Assembly (NCBI RefSeq): GCF_027925155.1
Contig: NZ_BSDY01000004.1
Coordinates: 186,001 to 250,000, forward strand
DNA length: 64,000 bases
Reading direction: 5' to 3'
DNA from: Propionigenium maris DSM 9537
Lineage (GTDB): Bacteria; Fusobacteriota; Fusobacteriia; Fusobacteriales; Fusobacteriaceae
How positions within the stretch are numbered: position 1 is the first letter of the stretch; the number at the start of each line of letters is the position of its first letter. Below are positions 49,976 to 58,619 of the stretch, piece by piece. Both the position numbers and the translations under genes were made by a program. A model generated the notes under the pieces. The model had not been told where the DNA came from. It worked only from the letters and a program-made list of their open reading frames with translations, and ran no database searches.

Positions 49976-51841
49976 TTAAAGTCCCAGCGCTCTTCTTCTG
50001 TCTAAGATGATATCCTCCATGATGTCTGCTGACTTCAGGATATCCTCCTCAACAATAAGCTGTCCTCCAGTGATCTCCTTTAAGCTGTTTGTAAGGACAT
50101 CTACCACTATCTCACTTCCAGTAACAAATGGAGGAAGTCCAAGGTGTAGAGGAAGTCCAAGGGCAAGTCCGAAGGCTCCGTCGGCAAGTGCCTGCTCCTC
50201 CAGCCACTGTGGTGCTGATAGAGCAAGTGGTAACTGAGGAATATCAATTCCCAGAGCTTCAGCCAGTTCAGTGGCTACAATCTCTAATCTACCTATGGCA
50301 AGACATGGACCGAAGTTTAGTACAGGAGGAATTCCCAGGTTCTCACAAACTGCTCTTAGGTTATCTCCAGCTAGAGATGCTGCTCCTGGCGACATAAGCC
50401 CTACATTCTCAAGTCCTCCCGATGAACACCCTGCTGACAGCACAAGAATATCCCTCTTGATAAGCTCCTTGGTAAGCTCCACAGTAAAGATATCATGTCC
50501 CTTTGCAGTAAGGTTGGAACATCCAACAACTCCAACAACTCCCTTGATCTTACCAGATGCAATTAGGTCGATTAGTGGCTGCCACGTGTTCCCCAGGAAG
50601 GCCTTCAGGGATTTTTCCGAAACTCCTGTGATTACATCGTCGTGTCCGTGATCCTTTGGAATATTTATAGAGATCTCTCCCCTTCTCTCTGAGTAAGCTG
50701 AGATAGCTTCTTTTATTATGGCTTCCGAGATAGACTCCTTGTCATCGGTGGAGTACTTCATGAACTCTGCATTGGATTTCTTTGCAACGTCGTCCAGACA
50801 GATCTGCTTTACCTTAAACTCCTCTGCAATAGGCTCGATTCCAGGCAGGGTACAGTTGAACTCCGAAAGGATTACGTCCACTGCTCCAGTCTGAAGGAAG
50901 GCTTCAGAGATAAAGTTATTTCCTGCATGTCCCACGAAAACCTCCTGGTAGTGCTCTCCTCTCAGCTGAAGGTCCTGTCCCACACATGTACAGCCCACAA
51001 GTCTTATTCCCTTAGCTCCTGCAGCCTTGGCCATCTCAGTTACATCTGCATCGATAAGCCTGTCCTGAAGGTGTGAAAATACAGAGTGCTGGTGTCCTGT
51101 GATCATTATGTTGATGTACTCCTCATTTACCACCTTAAACCCTACTGGTGCCTTTCTTATTACAGGCTCCCCTAGCATTACGTCGTTTAGCAAGTTAGTC
51201 AGGGTAAGTCCATAGAGTCCCGTTGAGATTCCAAGGTTCAGCGAGTGCATAAGCATATCCACCGGGTCTGAGTTTAGGTTTGTAGAGGTCTTTACCAGGG
51301 CATCGAAAACCTCCGACTTAGCTCCTCCAGGCAGGATTCCCAGCTCCTCCCACTTCTTGTATCTTGGAGCATAGGCCATCTTCTCCACCAGTTCCATCTT
51401 CTGGTTTCTTGGCTTATAGAGGTCTGCCAGTACTGCGTCGGCAACCTTTACAGCTTTCTCATGCTTATCTCCCTCATGGATACCAAAAATTTCACATAGT
51501 TCTTCAAGAGCATTCTCTCCCTTGATCTTCTCCCTCTTTTCTCCCAGAGACTTAAGGTTGTTTGCAGTTGTCTCAATAACGTGTAGGTAGCACGCACTAC
51601 CTGCAGCGATGTTTCTCAGGAAGTTTCTGGCAACTATAGTGTGTGCATCTGCTCCACAGACCCCCTTAGGTGATTTAGGTGTGATCCTGCACGGCCCGTT
51701 TGAACAGAGCCTGCAACAGACTCCCTGAAGTCCGAAACCACACTTTACTTTTTGATCGACTACCCTCTTAAAGGACGTTTCACAGCTGCACTCCTTGATA
51801 AAATTTTCTAACTTCTTGTCCGCTGATTGACACATTGGCAT
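49976..51841 (-). CDS. cooS: Anaerobic carbon-monoxide dehydrogenase catalytic subunit
   Basis: The 621-residue Ni-Fe-S enzyme oxidises CO to CO2. The N-terminal cluster B/D ligands are in CSCETSFKRVVDQKVKCGFGLQGVCCRLCSNGPC. C-cluster ligands are seen in TGHQHSVFSH, SEFNCTLPGIE, VGCSNLTAKGHD, SAGCSSGGLEN and FGPCLAIGR. Length is normal. No acetyl-CoA synthase genes are nearby, so it is not a Wood-Ljungdahl cluster here but a stand-alone CO oxidation or detoxification unit. The Ni-inserting cooC is not in the window. Confidence 0.96.
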   Translation of the reverse strand: MPMCQSADKKLENFIKECSCETSFKRVVDQKVKCGFGLQGVCCRLCSNGPCRITPKSPKGVCGADAHTIVARNFLRNIAAGSACYLHVIETTANNLKSLGEKREKIKGENALEELCEIFGIHEGDKHEKAVKVADAVLADLYKPRNQKMELVEKMAYAPRYKKWEELGILPGGAKSEVFDALVKTSTNLNSDPVDMLMHSLNLGISTGLYGLTLTNLLNDVMLGEPVIRKAPVGFKVVNEEYINIMITGHQHSVFSHLQDRLIDADVTEMAKAAGAKGIRLVGCTCVGQDLQLRGEHYQEVFVGHAGNNFISEAFLQTGAVDVILSEFNCTLPGIEPIAEEFKVKQICLDDVAKKSNAEFMKYSTDDKESISEAIIKEAISAYSERRGEISINIPKDHGHDDVITGVSEKSLKAFLGNTWQPLIDLIASGKIKGVVGVVGCSNLTAKGHDIFTVELTKELIKRDILVLSAGCSSGGLENVGLMSPGAASLAGDNLRAVCENLGIPPVLNFGPCLAIGRLEIVATELAEALGIDIPQLPLALSAPQWLEEQALADGAFGLALGLPLHLGLPPFVTGSEIVVDVLTNSLKEITGGQLIVEEDILKSADIMEDIILDRRRALGL

Positions 51842-51880
51842 CTTAATATCTCCCCTTTCCTATCTGGATTTAATTTAAAT

Positions 51881-51902
51881 GTATACTATTTTGGTATAGT
51901 TT
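51881..51902 (-). promoter_or_regulatory. Operator-like motif upstream of cooS
   Basis: On the minus strand AAACTATACC, then AAAATAGTATAC. It matches, with spacing kept, the motif upstream of the Rrf2 gene at 52395-52416. ACTAT/ATAGT half-sites face each other. Confidence 0.55.
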
Positions 51903-51908
51903 AAGTTT

Positions 51909-51937
51909 AAAAAATATGGGGGCTTTACCCCTGCCTT
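51909..51937 (-). terminator. Intrinsic terminator after the Rrf2 gene
   Basis: GGGG/CCCC stem with a short loop followed by ATATTTTTT on the minus strand. An AGCAGCTTTC/GAAAGCTGCT inverted repeat precedes it. Confidence 0.7.
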
Positions 51938-51967
51938 TAGTAGAGCAGCTTTCACACAGAAAGCTGC

Positions 51968-52381
51968 TTACTGCTCATCTCCCATTAACTTCTTAAAGGT
52001 TACCGAGGAGAGATCCTCCAATAAGTTTCTCTGTACCCTTGCCAGCTCCTTGTGGACGGCACAGACATTCCCCCTCTGGACATTGCATTTTTCTTTACTA
52101 TTTAAGCATCTGTTTATAAAGATCTCGCCCTCTACAGCTTCTATTACATCCAGCATGGTGATCTCCTGTGGATCCTTAGCCAGGGTATACCCCCCGTGGA
52201 CTCCCCTGAAGGAAGCTACTATTCCCCTATGGGTCAGTTTTCTCAGGATCTTCAGGGTAAACCTCAGGCTTACTCCTTCGGCCTCGCTTATAGCCTTGGC
52301 CTCGATCTTCTTTCCAACCCCTAGCCTGCAGAGAAATAGAACGATCCTCATAGCATAATCAGACTCTTGAGTTATCTTCAT
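51968..52381 (-). CDS. Rrf2-family transcriptional regulator with Fe-S-type cysteines
   Basis: The ATG at 52381 (MKITQESDYAMRIVLFLCRLG) has GAAGGAG upstream. The 137-residue protein has the Rrf2 winged helix (AISEAEGVSLRFTLKILRKLTHRGIVASFRGVHGGYTLAKDP) and three cysteines in NRCLNSKEKCNVQRGNVC, spaced as in [2Fe-2S] IscR/NsrR types. It is the most likely regulator of the adjacent cooS, responding to redox, Fe-S supply or a gas ligand. Confidence 0.88.
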   Translation of the reverse strand: MKITQESDYAMRIVLFLCRLGVGKKIEAKAISEAEGVSLRFTLKILRKLTHRGIVASFRGVHGGYTLAKDPQEITMLDVIEAVEGEIFINRCLNSKEKCNVQRGNVCAVHKELARVQRNLLEDLSSVTFKKLMGDEQ

Positions 52382-52394
52382 GTAAAACTCCTTC

Positions 52395-52416
52395 AAACTA
52401 TACTCTCTTAGTACAC
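52395..52416 (+). promoter_or_regulatory. Operator-like motif upstream of the Rrf2 gene
   Basis: AAACTATACTCTCTTAGTAC, then AC. Matches the cooS upstream motif in the opposite direction, suggesting autoregulation. Confidence 0.5.
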
Positions 52417-52581
52417 TTTTTACATCAATTTTTAGTTAATGTCAAGTACTTTCCTTCACAAATAATAAAATTTTTAATGGAATTCCTATTCATCAAAGGA
52501 AGCAAAAACTATATTTTTCCCTATTAAAACTGGAAGAATTTTAAATTAAACACTGTAAAACCTTAAATATAAAATCATTAA

Positions 52582-52606
52582 AAAAGAGAGGTTTCCCTCT
52601 CCCTTT
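52582..52606 (-). terminator. Intrinsic terminator after the phosphohexomutase gene
   Basis: GAGAGG/CCTCTC stem with a four-base loop and six T residues. Confidence 0.85.
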
Positions 52607-52628
52607 TAAATTTTATATTATTTTGGAT

Positions 52629-54353
52629 CTACAGTGCTGCCTCAAACTTTTTCATTGTATCTGTGAGCTTTGCATCCACAGCCTCAGCTGAATCTGCCTT
52701 TACACCATAGTAATACTTGATCTTTGGCTCGGTACCAGATGGTCTTGCTGTGATGTGAGTTCCGTCCTCTAACACAAACTGGATTACATTTGAGCTTGGA
52801 AGGTCCAGCTTAGCTTCAGTTCCCGCAATCATATCCTTCTCAGTCTGCAGTTTAAAGTCTCTCAGGATAGCTACCCTCTGACCAGCTAACTCCACAGGTG
52901 TGTTGTCTCTAAGCTTAGTCATGATAGCTGCTATCTCCTCAGCTCCGGACTTTCCGCCCTTGGTAATAGCGCTGATTCCCTCCTTGTAGTAACCATACTT
53001 TTCATATAGCTCCTCCAGCTTCTCTGGGATAGATGTTCCCTCAGCAGCATACTTTGCCGCCATCTCAGCTATAAGAAGGGTTGTAACCACTGCATCCTTA
53101 TCCCTTGCATGGGTTCCGATAAGGTATCCGTAGGACTCTTCAAATCCAAATAGGTAGGTTCCATCCAGCTTCCCCTCCTCAAACTCCTTTATCTTCTCCC
53201 CTATGAACTTAAATCCAGTAAGGGTTCTCATCACCTTTACATTCTTGTCTGCAGCTACCACATCCAGCATAGGTGTGGATACCACTGTTGAGATTACCGC
53301 TCCGTTTGCAGGGATATCCTTTCTGTTTTCCAGGATGTAGTTCATAAGAAGAAGTCCCACCTGGTTTCCATTTGGATAGATCCACTCTCCCTCCTTAGTC
53401 TTTACTGCAATACCAATTCTGTCCGCATCTGGATCGTTTGCCATACAGATATTAGCACCCTTCTTCTCAGCCAGCTTGATCCCAAGCTCAAATACTGCAG
53501 GATCCTCTGGGTTTGCATAGGAGCAAGTTGGGAATGTTCCGTCTGGCATCTCCTGCTCAGCAACGGTATATACAGATTCAAAACCAGCTTCAGCCATGAC
53601 TCTCTGTACCGCTACCCTTCCAGTTCCATGAAGAGGTGAGTAAACAATCTTAAAATCCTTCTTCCCCTCTATCTCAGAGTTCAGCACCTCTCCCTTTATA
53701 GTCTCGATATACTTATCATCCAGATCCTTACCGATCATGTGAAGAAGCCCCTTCTCTTTAGCTTCCTCCTCAGAGATCATCTTTATCATCTCAAGGTCTG
53801 TTACTCCATTTACGCTCTCTACCACTCCTGTTGCATGGGGATCCACTATCTGAGCACCGTCATTCCAGTAAACCTTATATCCATTGTACTCCACAGGGTT
53901 ATGGGAAGCTGTTACTACCACTCCTGCTTGGGCTCCCAGCTCTCTTACTGCAAAGGATAGCTCTGGTGTAGATCTCAGCGACTCAAAAAGATATGCCTTT
54001 ATCCCGTTGGCTGCCAGTACCAGTGCTGTTGTAAGGGCATACTCTGTAGATCCTATTCTGCAGTCATAGGCTATAGCTACTCCCTTTTCCCTAGCTGCTT
54101 CAGCATCCACTGAAAGCATGTAGTTCGCCAGCCCCTGAGTTGCCTTTCCTATCATATATTTATTGATTCTGTTGGTCCCTACTCCTCTGATACCTCTCAT
54201 TCCACCAGTTCCAAATTCCAGGTCCTTATAGAATCTTTCCTCTATCTCCTTAGGGTCGTTAGCTATTCCCCTTAATTCCTCTCTGTCTGCTTCATCAATA
54301 CACTTAGAGTTTAGCCATGTATTGTATAGATCTTGTATTCTGTCTTCCATCAT
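52629..54353 (-). CDS. Phosphoglucomutase/phosphomannomutase
   Basis: The 574-residue alpha-D-phosphohexomutase has the phosphoserine loop TASHNPVEYNGYKVY, metal loop DPDADRIGIA, sugar loop GFEESYGYLIG and phosphate loop RPSGTEPKIKYY. It interconverts hexose 1- and 6-phosphates for glycogen or cell-wall sugar pathways. Length fits the PgcA group. Monocistronic with a GGGGGAAG site. Confidence 0.93.
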   Translation of the reverse strand: MMEDRIQDLYNTWLNSKCIDEADREELRGIANDPKEIEERFYKDLEFGTGGMRGIRGVGTNRINKYMIGKATQGLANYMLSVDAEAAREKGVAIAYDCRIGSTEYALTTALVLAANGIKAYLFESLRSTPELSFAVRELGAQAGVVVTASHNPVEYNGYKVYWNDGAQIVDPHATGVVESVNGVTDLEMIKMISEEEAKEKGLLHMIGKDLDDKYIETIKGEVLNSEIEGKKDFKIVYSPLHGTGRVAVQRVMAEAGFESVYTVAEQEMPDGTFPTCSYANPEDPAVFELGIKLAEKKGANICMANDPDADRIGIAVKTKEGEWIYPNGNQVGLLLMNYILENRKDIPANGAVISTVVSTPMLDVVAADKNVKVMRTLTGFKFIGEKIKEFEEGKLDGTYLFGFEESYGYLIGTHARDKDAVVTTLLIAEMAAKYAAEGTSIPEKLEELYEKYGYYKEGISAITKGGKSGAEEIAAIMTKLRDNTPVELAGQRVAILRDFKLQTEKDMIAGTEAKLDLPSSNVIQFVLEDGTHITARPSGTEPKIKYYYGVKADSAEAVDAKLTDTMKKFEAAL

Positions 54354-54455
54354 TTCTCACTTCCCCCTTGTATTTTGCTAGTATAATTTTATGACAACTC
54401 CAGGGAAATTGCAAGGCCTACAGACCTATTTGAGAATACTTCCTCTAAATTAAAT

Positions 54456-55898
54456 CTAGCCCTGAACAGCCTTTCTCTCTTTTTTTCCAGCAAATATCTT
54501 CTCCGCTGCAAAGATAGATACCCCGTTAGCTATAAACCCTGGTAGAAGCTCATACATGTAGGCACCATATCCCAGCTCCTTCCAAAGAAGCATTACAAGC
54601 ATTCCAGTAAGCATCCCCAGGAATACACTCTTCCAGTTGATCCCCTTAATATATAGAGTTGCAAGGATAGCAGGTCCAAATACAGCCCCAAATCCTGCCC
54701 ATGCATAGGATACAAGGGCAAGTACGTGGGCTCCAGGATTCAGTGCCAGTACTACAGCTATTGCTGAGATAGCTACTACACAGATTCTTCCTACCCACAT
54801 AAGCTCACCATCTGTTGCATCCTTCTTTATATACTTATAGAAGTCCTCTGTAAGAGTTGTAGAGGATACCAGCAGCTGGGAGTCGATAGTTGACATAATA
54901 GCTGAAAGGATCGCTGCAAGAAGCACTCCCCCTACCCAAGGGTTGAATAGCTTGGAGATCATGTAGATGAATACTCTTTCAGCATCTCCACCCATCATAT
55001 CAGTTGTGGCAAATAGGGAAACCCCTGTAAGTCCCACAGCTATAGCTCCCCCAAGGGAGATAAATACCCAGATCATAGCTATTAATCTCGACTTATCCAG
55101 TTCCTTTACACTCTTGATACTCATAAACCTTACAAGGATGTGAGGCTGACCAAAGTATCCCAGACCCCATGCCATAGAGGAGATAATAGCCGCAAATCCT
55201 ATCTTCTCTCCCCCGTTTTCCATGATATTCATGGTCATATCTCTCACCTGCATAGCTGCTTCCATTCCGTCCATTCCTCCACCAGCTCTAAAGGCCATAG
55301 TAGGAACAAGAATTATAGCTCCAAACATAAGTGCTCCCTGGAAGAAATCTGTCCAGCACGACGCTAGGTATCCCCCCATAAATGTGTAGAAGACTATTGT
55401 TAAGGCTCCCACAACTACAGCTACCTGATAGTCGATTCCAAGCATAGTTTCAAAGAGTTTTCCTGCAGCTACAAGACCGGAAGCCGAGTAGATAGTGAAA
55501 AATACTAGGGTTACTATAGCTGAAAAGTTTCTTATAAGCCCTGTGTTATCTCCCAGCTTCTTCTCTAGGAATGTAGAGATAGTTAAGGTGTCCGTCTCCT
55601 CCGTCTGTCTTCTCAGACTCTTAGCCACAAACTTCCAGTTGAGGTAGGTTCCTATTAGGAGTCCTATGGCTATCCATATCTGGTTTATCCCGTAGAGGTA
55701 GATTGCTCCAGGCAGTCCCATTAGCAGCCATCCGCTCATATCGCTGGCCTGTGCTGAAAGTGCTGTTACCCACGATCCCATTCCTCTACCACCTATTAGG
55801 TAGTCCTCTACTCCGCTGGTTCTCTTATAAAAAAATACTCCTATTCCCATTAAAAATACTAGATATATTCCAAAAGTTATTAGTGTTTCAATTCCCAT
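54456..55898 (-). CDS. putP: Sodium/proline symporter
   Basis: The ATG at 55898 (MGIETLITFGIYLVF) has AAGGAG seven bases upstream. The 480-residue protein has about 13 spans, with SAQASDMSGWLLMGLPGAIYLYG and the SSF signature GGYLASCWTDFFQG, typical of Na+/proline symporters of the SSS family. Substrate specificity among this family can vary. A 38-codon frame ends 15 bases upstream, and an orphan terminator lies further up, hinting at regulation by a leader. Confidence 0.92.
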   Translation of the reverse strand: MGIETLITFGIYLVFLMGIGVFFYKRTSGVEDYLIGGRGMGSWVTALSAQASDMSGWLLMGLPGAIYLYGINQIWIAIGLLIGTYLNWKFVAKSLRRQTEETDTLTISTFLEKKLGDNTGLIRNFSAIVTLVFFTIYSASGLVAAGKLFETMLGIDYQVAVVVGALTIVFYTFMGGYLASCWTDFFQGALMFGAIILVPTMAFRAGGGMDGMEAAMQVRDMTMNIMENGGEKIGFAAIISSMAWGLGYFGQPHILVRFMSIKSVKELDKSRLIAMIWVFISLGGAIAVGLTGVSLFATTDMMGGDAERVFIYMISKLFNPWVGGVLLAAILSAIMSTIDSQLLVSSTTLTEDFYKYIKKDATDGELMWVGRICVVAISAIAVVLALNPGAHVLALVSYAWAGFGAVFGPAILATLYIKGINWKSVFLGMLTGMLVMLLWKELGYGAYMYELLPGFIANGVSIFAAEKIFAGKKERKAVQG

Positions 55899-55912
55899 CT
55901 TCATTCTCCTTC

Positions 55913-56029
55913 TTATTCTGAATTTTCATACTCCCGGCATCTCCTGCCCAGCCACAATCTCCAACAATCCTCTGTAACCCCGAGGGGAATCTCCTTTATC
56001 TTTACAACCCTATAGATGAAACTGTACAT
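55913..56029 (-). CDS. Small ORF just upstream of putP, 38 aa
   Basis: The ATG at 56029 follows a strong TTAGGAGGG site and opens MYSFIYRVVKIKEIPLGVTE, then DCWRLWLGRRCREYENSE, stopping 14 bases before the putP ATG. The ribosome binding site of putP overlaps its end. It is a candidate coupled leader peptide or small accessory protein. It is not hydrophobic enough to be a typical symporter-associated peptide. Its coding nature is uncertain. Confidence 0.45.
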   Translation of the reverse strand: MYSFIYRVVKIKEIPLGVTEDCWRLWLGRRCREYENSE

Positions 56030-56092
56030 ACTTCCCTCCTAAACTTTTTTATCTATGAAATAGTTTTGCTCCCAATAAACGATAAAATAAAA

Positions 56093-56124
56093 AGCCCCTT
56101 AGATGCTCTTGCACCTAAGGGGCT
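56093..56124 (-). terminator. Orphan intrinsic terminator upstream of putP
   Basis: AGCCCCTTAG/CTAAGGGGCT stem with a 12-base loop, followed by TTTTTATTTT on the minus strand. No gene ends directly upstream, so it may be a leader attenuator for putP. Confidence 0.75.
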
Positions 56125-56173
56125 AACTCAGCTGAATAAAAGAACTTTCTTCCTTTACCTCACACTCTTTAAC

Positions 56174-56225
56174 CATAGATGCAAATCCAGTTTGACATTC
56201 AACTCAAAATGGATTTGCACCTATG
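56174..56225. repeat. Inverted repeat with 16-base arms
   Basis: CATAGATGCAAATCCA pairs with TGGATTTGCACCTATG (one mismatch) around a 20-base loop, without T-run. Confidence 0.7.
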
Positions 56226-56434
56226 ATCAACAATCACAAACACAAATCCTTCTATGGCATAATGGGGCTGTTATTAAGTGTAAAGGTATTGATTAACTTC
56301 ATTTTCTTCCTCCGAAATATTTATTATATTAATAGAATATCATACCTTCAGTCCATCTGTCAAAGAAAAATTAATTTTTGTGCTCTGTAGAAGGACTTTT
56401 ATATGGTTTTTCTCACACTTTACAGGGACTATAA

Positions 56435-56600
56435 CACCTTTCTCTTAAAAGAAAGGTGCCCAAAGTTCAAGACTTTCGGTAATTGTCTTTTTAAGCTGAG
56501 CAAATTTACCGTTTCTTTTATGGATGCTAGATAGAACCTAATAAGTCCAACGAAACGACGTTCGATATTCTGTGAAGCTCGACGACTACCTGTAGTCGAC
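56435..56600 (+). repeat. Dispersed repeat type A, copy 6
   Basis: Starts with a CACCTTTC/GAAAGGTG hairpin, then TTCAAGACTTTCGGTAATTG, CGTTTC...GAAACG enclosing GCTAGATAGAACC, and ends ACGACTACCTGTAGTCGA. Confidence 0.75.
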
Positions 56601-56799
56601 CAAAACCTCTAAAAAATACTCTTTAATAGTACCTTTGACTAATTATACGCTCCTTCTTTTTATCGATATGACTTCGACTTATTTACCTGCTAGTCCATAA
56701 AACAGACTAAGTTCCCCAGGACATTCCAATATATTTTAATCATAAATTTATACCAATTGCTAAGCTTTAATGGAAAGTTATCTATACGAACTCTAAAGC

Positions 56800-56973
56800 G
56801 GGGTTCATAGTCGTCGAGCATCACAACAAAAAACTACTTCGTTCCGTTACACTCCTTCAGGCTCTGTAGAGAGCCCGGCAAAGGAACGAACAATCTGCAG
56901 TTACCCAAGATGACAATTATGAACCCCTAGACTTTCTTTGGTTCGTTTCTTGTGTCATGACAAGAAATGAACT
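56800..56973 (-). repeat. Dispersed repeat type A, copy 7
   Basis: Faces copy 6. On the minus strand it has a GTTCATTTCTTGT/ACAAGAAACGAAC hairpin, CGTTCC...GGAACG enclosing GGGCTCTCTACAGAGCC, and a GGGGTTCATA/TATGAACCCC terminal pair. Confidence 0.75.
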
Positions 56974-57016
56974 CACTCTCTACAGAGAGTGAAATAGCTC
57001 CTTTCCAAAATAAAAA

Positions 57017-57036
57017 AGCTGCCCCTAAGGGCAGCT
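57017..57036 (-). terminator. Intrinsic terminator after gltX
   Basis: AGCTGCCC/GGGCAGCT stem with a four-base loop and T-run. Confidence 0.88.
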
Positions 57037-57047
57037 ATGTCTATCTA

Positions 57048-58556
57048 TTAAAATACCTCATACTTTGCTACAGTATTTCTTATTCTGTTAAGAGTTCTGT
57101 CTCTTCCGATGATTGAAACTACGTTGTAAAGCTCAGCTCCTCTTGCCTGACCAGTTACCACTACTCTTAGAGGCATAAGAACCTTTCCAGGTCCCTCTCC
57201 GATCTCCTCCATAGTGTCGTTAAGCATAGCCTTTGCTTCCTCTACAGTAAGCTCCTCCCCTGCAGCTTCAAGCTTAGACATAAATAGCTTAATAGAAGCC
57301 TTTCCAGTCTCATCGTTGATTGCACTGTACATTCTGTCGATGGACTTTCTCTCCTTCTTGTTCATATCCTCAGTTGCCACTGGAAGTTCAAACTCATCCA
57401 CGTAGTAAAGGTGAGCTTCCTTAGCGATCTGCTTTAGAGTATTTGCTCCCTCTCTCAGGATCTCAACAACAGTTGTCAGAGCCTTCTCCTCCTTCTCAGT
57501 CAGAGTTTCTCCGATATATCCCTCTCCTCTGAAGAATGGCTTAGCAAGCTCTACAAGCTCCCCAAGGTCCTTCATTCTCATGTGCTGGTTGTTAACCCAT
57601 CCAAGCTTTACAAGGTCGAATACAGGTCCTCCAAGAGATACGTTGTCGATGTTGAAGTTGTCGATGAACTCCTGTAGGGAGAAGATCTCCTTGTTCTCTC
57701 CAAATGAGTATCCCATCAGCCCAAGGAAGTTTACAAGACCTTCCTTCAGGTATCCCTCATCTCTGTACCAGTTTAGTGATACTGGGTTCTTTCTCTTTGA
57801 GATCTTTGTCTTATCCTGGTTTCTAAGAAGTGGCATGTGGATAAACTCAGGCTCATCCCATCCGAATGCTCTGTACAGCTGGATGTGCTTAGGTGTAGAT
57901 GCAATCCACTCCTCTGCTCTGATTACGTGAGTGATATTCATCAGGTGGTCGTCCACTACGTTAGCCAGGTGGTATGTAGGGAATCCGTCAGCCTTTAGAA
58001 GAACCTGGTCGTCGATCTTGTTATTTTCAAATCTAACCTCTCCTCTAAGTCTGTCCTTGATTACAGTTTCACCCTCATATGGCATCTTTAGTCTGATTAC
58101 ATATGCTTCGCCAGCTTCTAACTTAGCCTTGATCTCCTCATCAGTAAGGGATCTGCAGTGACCGTCATATCCTGGAGCCTGCTTCATAGCCTTCTGTCTC
58201 TCTCTTAACTTCTCAAGTCTGTCTCTTGTACAGAAGCAATAGTAAGCCTTCCCATCCTCTACAAGCTTTCTTGCATAGTCCCCGTATAGGTGGAATCTCT
58301 CAGACTGTCTGTATGGTCCTGTGTCTCCTCCAACATCTGGACCTTCCGAGTAGTCTAGTCCCAGCCACTTTAGAGTTTCAAAGATCATCTCTTCAGATTC
58401 AGGTGTAGATCTTGTCTGATCTGTATCCTCTATTCTCAGGATGAAGTCTCCTCCGTTTTTCTTTGCAAATGCAAGGTTAAACAGTGCAATATAAGCTGTT
58501 CCCACATGTGGGTCTCCAGTTGGAGATGGAGCTATTCTTGTTTTTACTTTTGCCAT
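57048..58556 (-). CDS. gltX: Glutamate-tRNA ligase
   Basis: The 502-residue class I synthetase charges tRNA-Glu. It has the HIGH-like [13 protein letters not shown] and the KMSKS-like [13 protein letters not shown], with the zinc-region [11 protein letters not shown]. Whether it also mischarges tRNA-Gln cannot be judged here, and no gatCAB is in the window. Monocistronic, 63 bases after prfB. Confidence 0.96.
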   Translation of the reverse strand: MAKVKTRIAPSPTGDPHVGTAYIALFNLAFAKKNGGDFILRIEDTDQTRSTPESEEMIFETLKWLGLDYSEGPDVGGDTGPYRQSERFHLYGDYARKLVEDGKAYYCFCTRDRLEKLRERQKAMKQAPGYDGHCRSLTDEEIKAKLEAGEAYVIRLKMPYEGETVIKDRLRGEVRFENNKIDDQVLLKADGFPTYHLANVVDDHLMNITHVIRAEEWIASTPKHIQLYRAFGWDEPEFIHMPLLRNQDKTKISKRKNPVSLNWYRDEGYLKEGLVNFLGLMGYSFGENKEIFSLQEFIDNFNIDNVSLGGPVFDLVKLGWVNNQHMRMKDLGELVELAKPFFRGEGYIGETLTEKEEKALTTVVEILREGANTLKQIAKEAHLYYVDEFELPVATEDMNKKERKSIDRMYSAINDETGKASIKLFMSKLEAAGEELTVEEAKAMLNDTMEEIGEGPGKVLMPLRVVVTGQARGAELYNVVSIIGRDRTLNRIRNTVAKYEVF

Positions 58557-58619
58557 CTTTAGTTCTCTCCTTATACTCTTTATATTAAAGTTTTATTTTT
58601 ATTTAATTTTTTTAATTAA

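Larger units (their letters stand above)
56030..57047. other. Intergenic stretch with leader hairpins and two facing repeats
   Basis: This 1-kb stretch between putP and gltX holds an orphan terminator, an inverted repeat, two type A repeats in opposite orientation, and the gltX terminator. No other gene seen. Confidence 0.65.
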
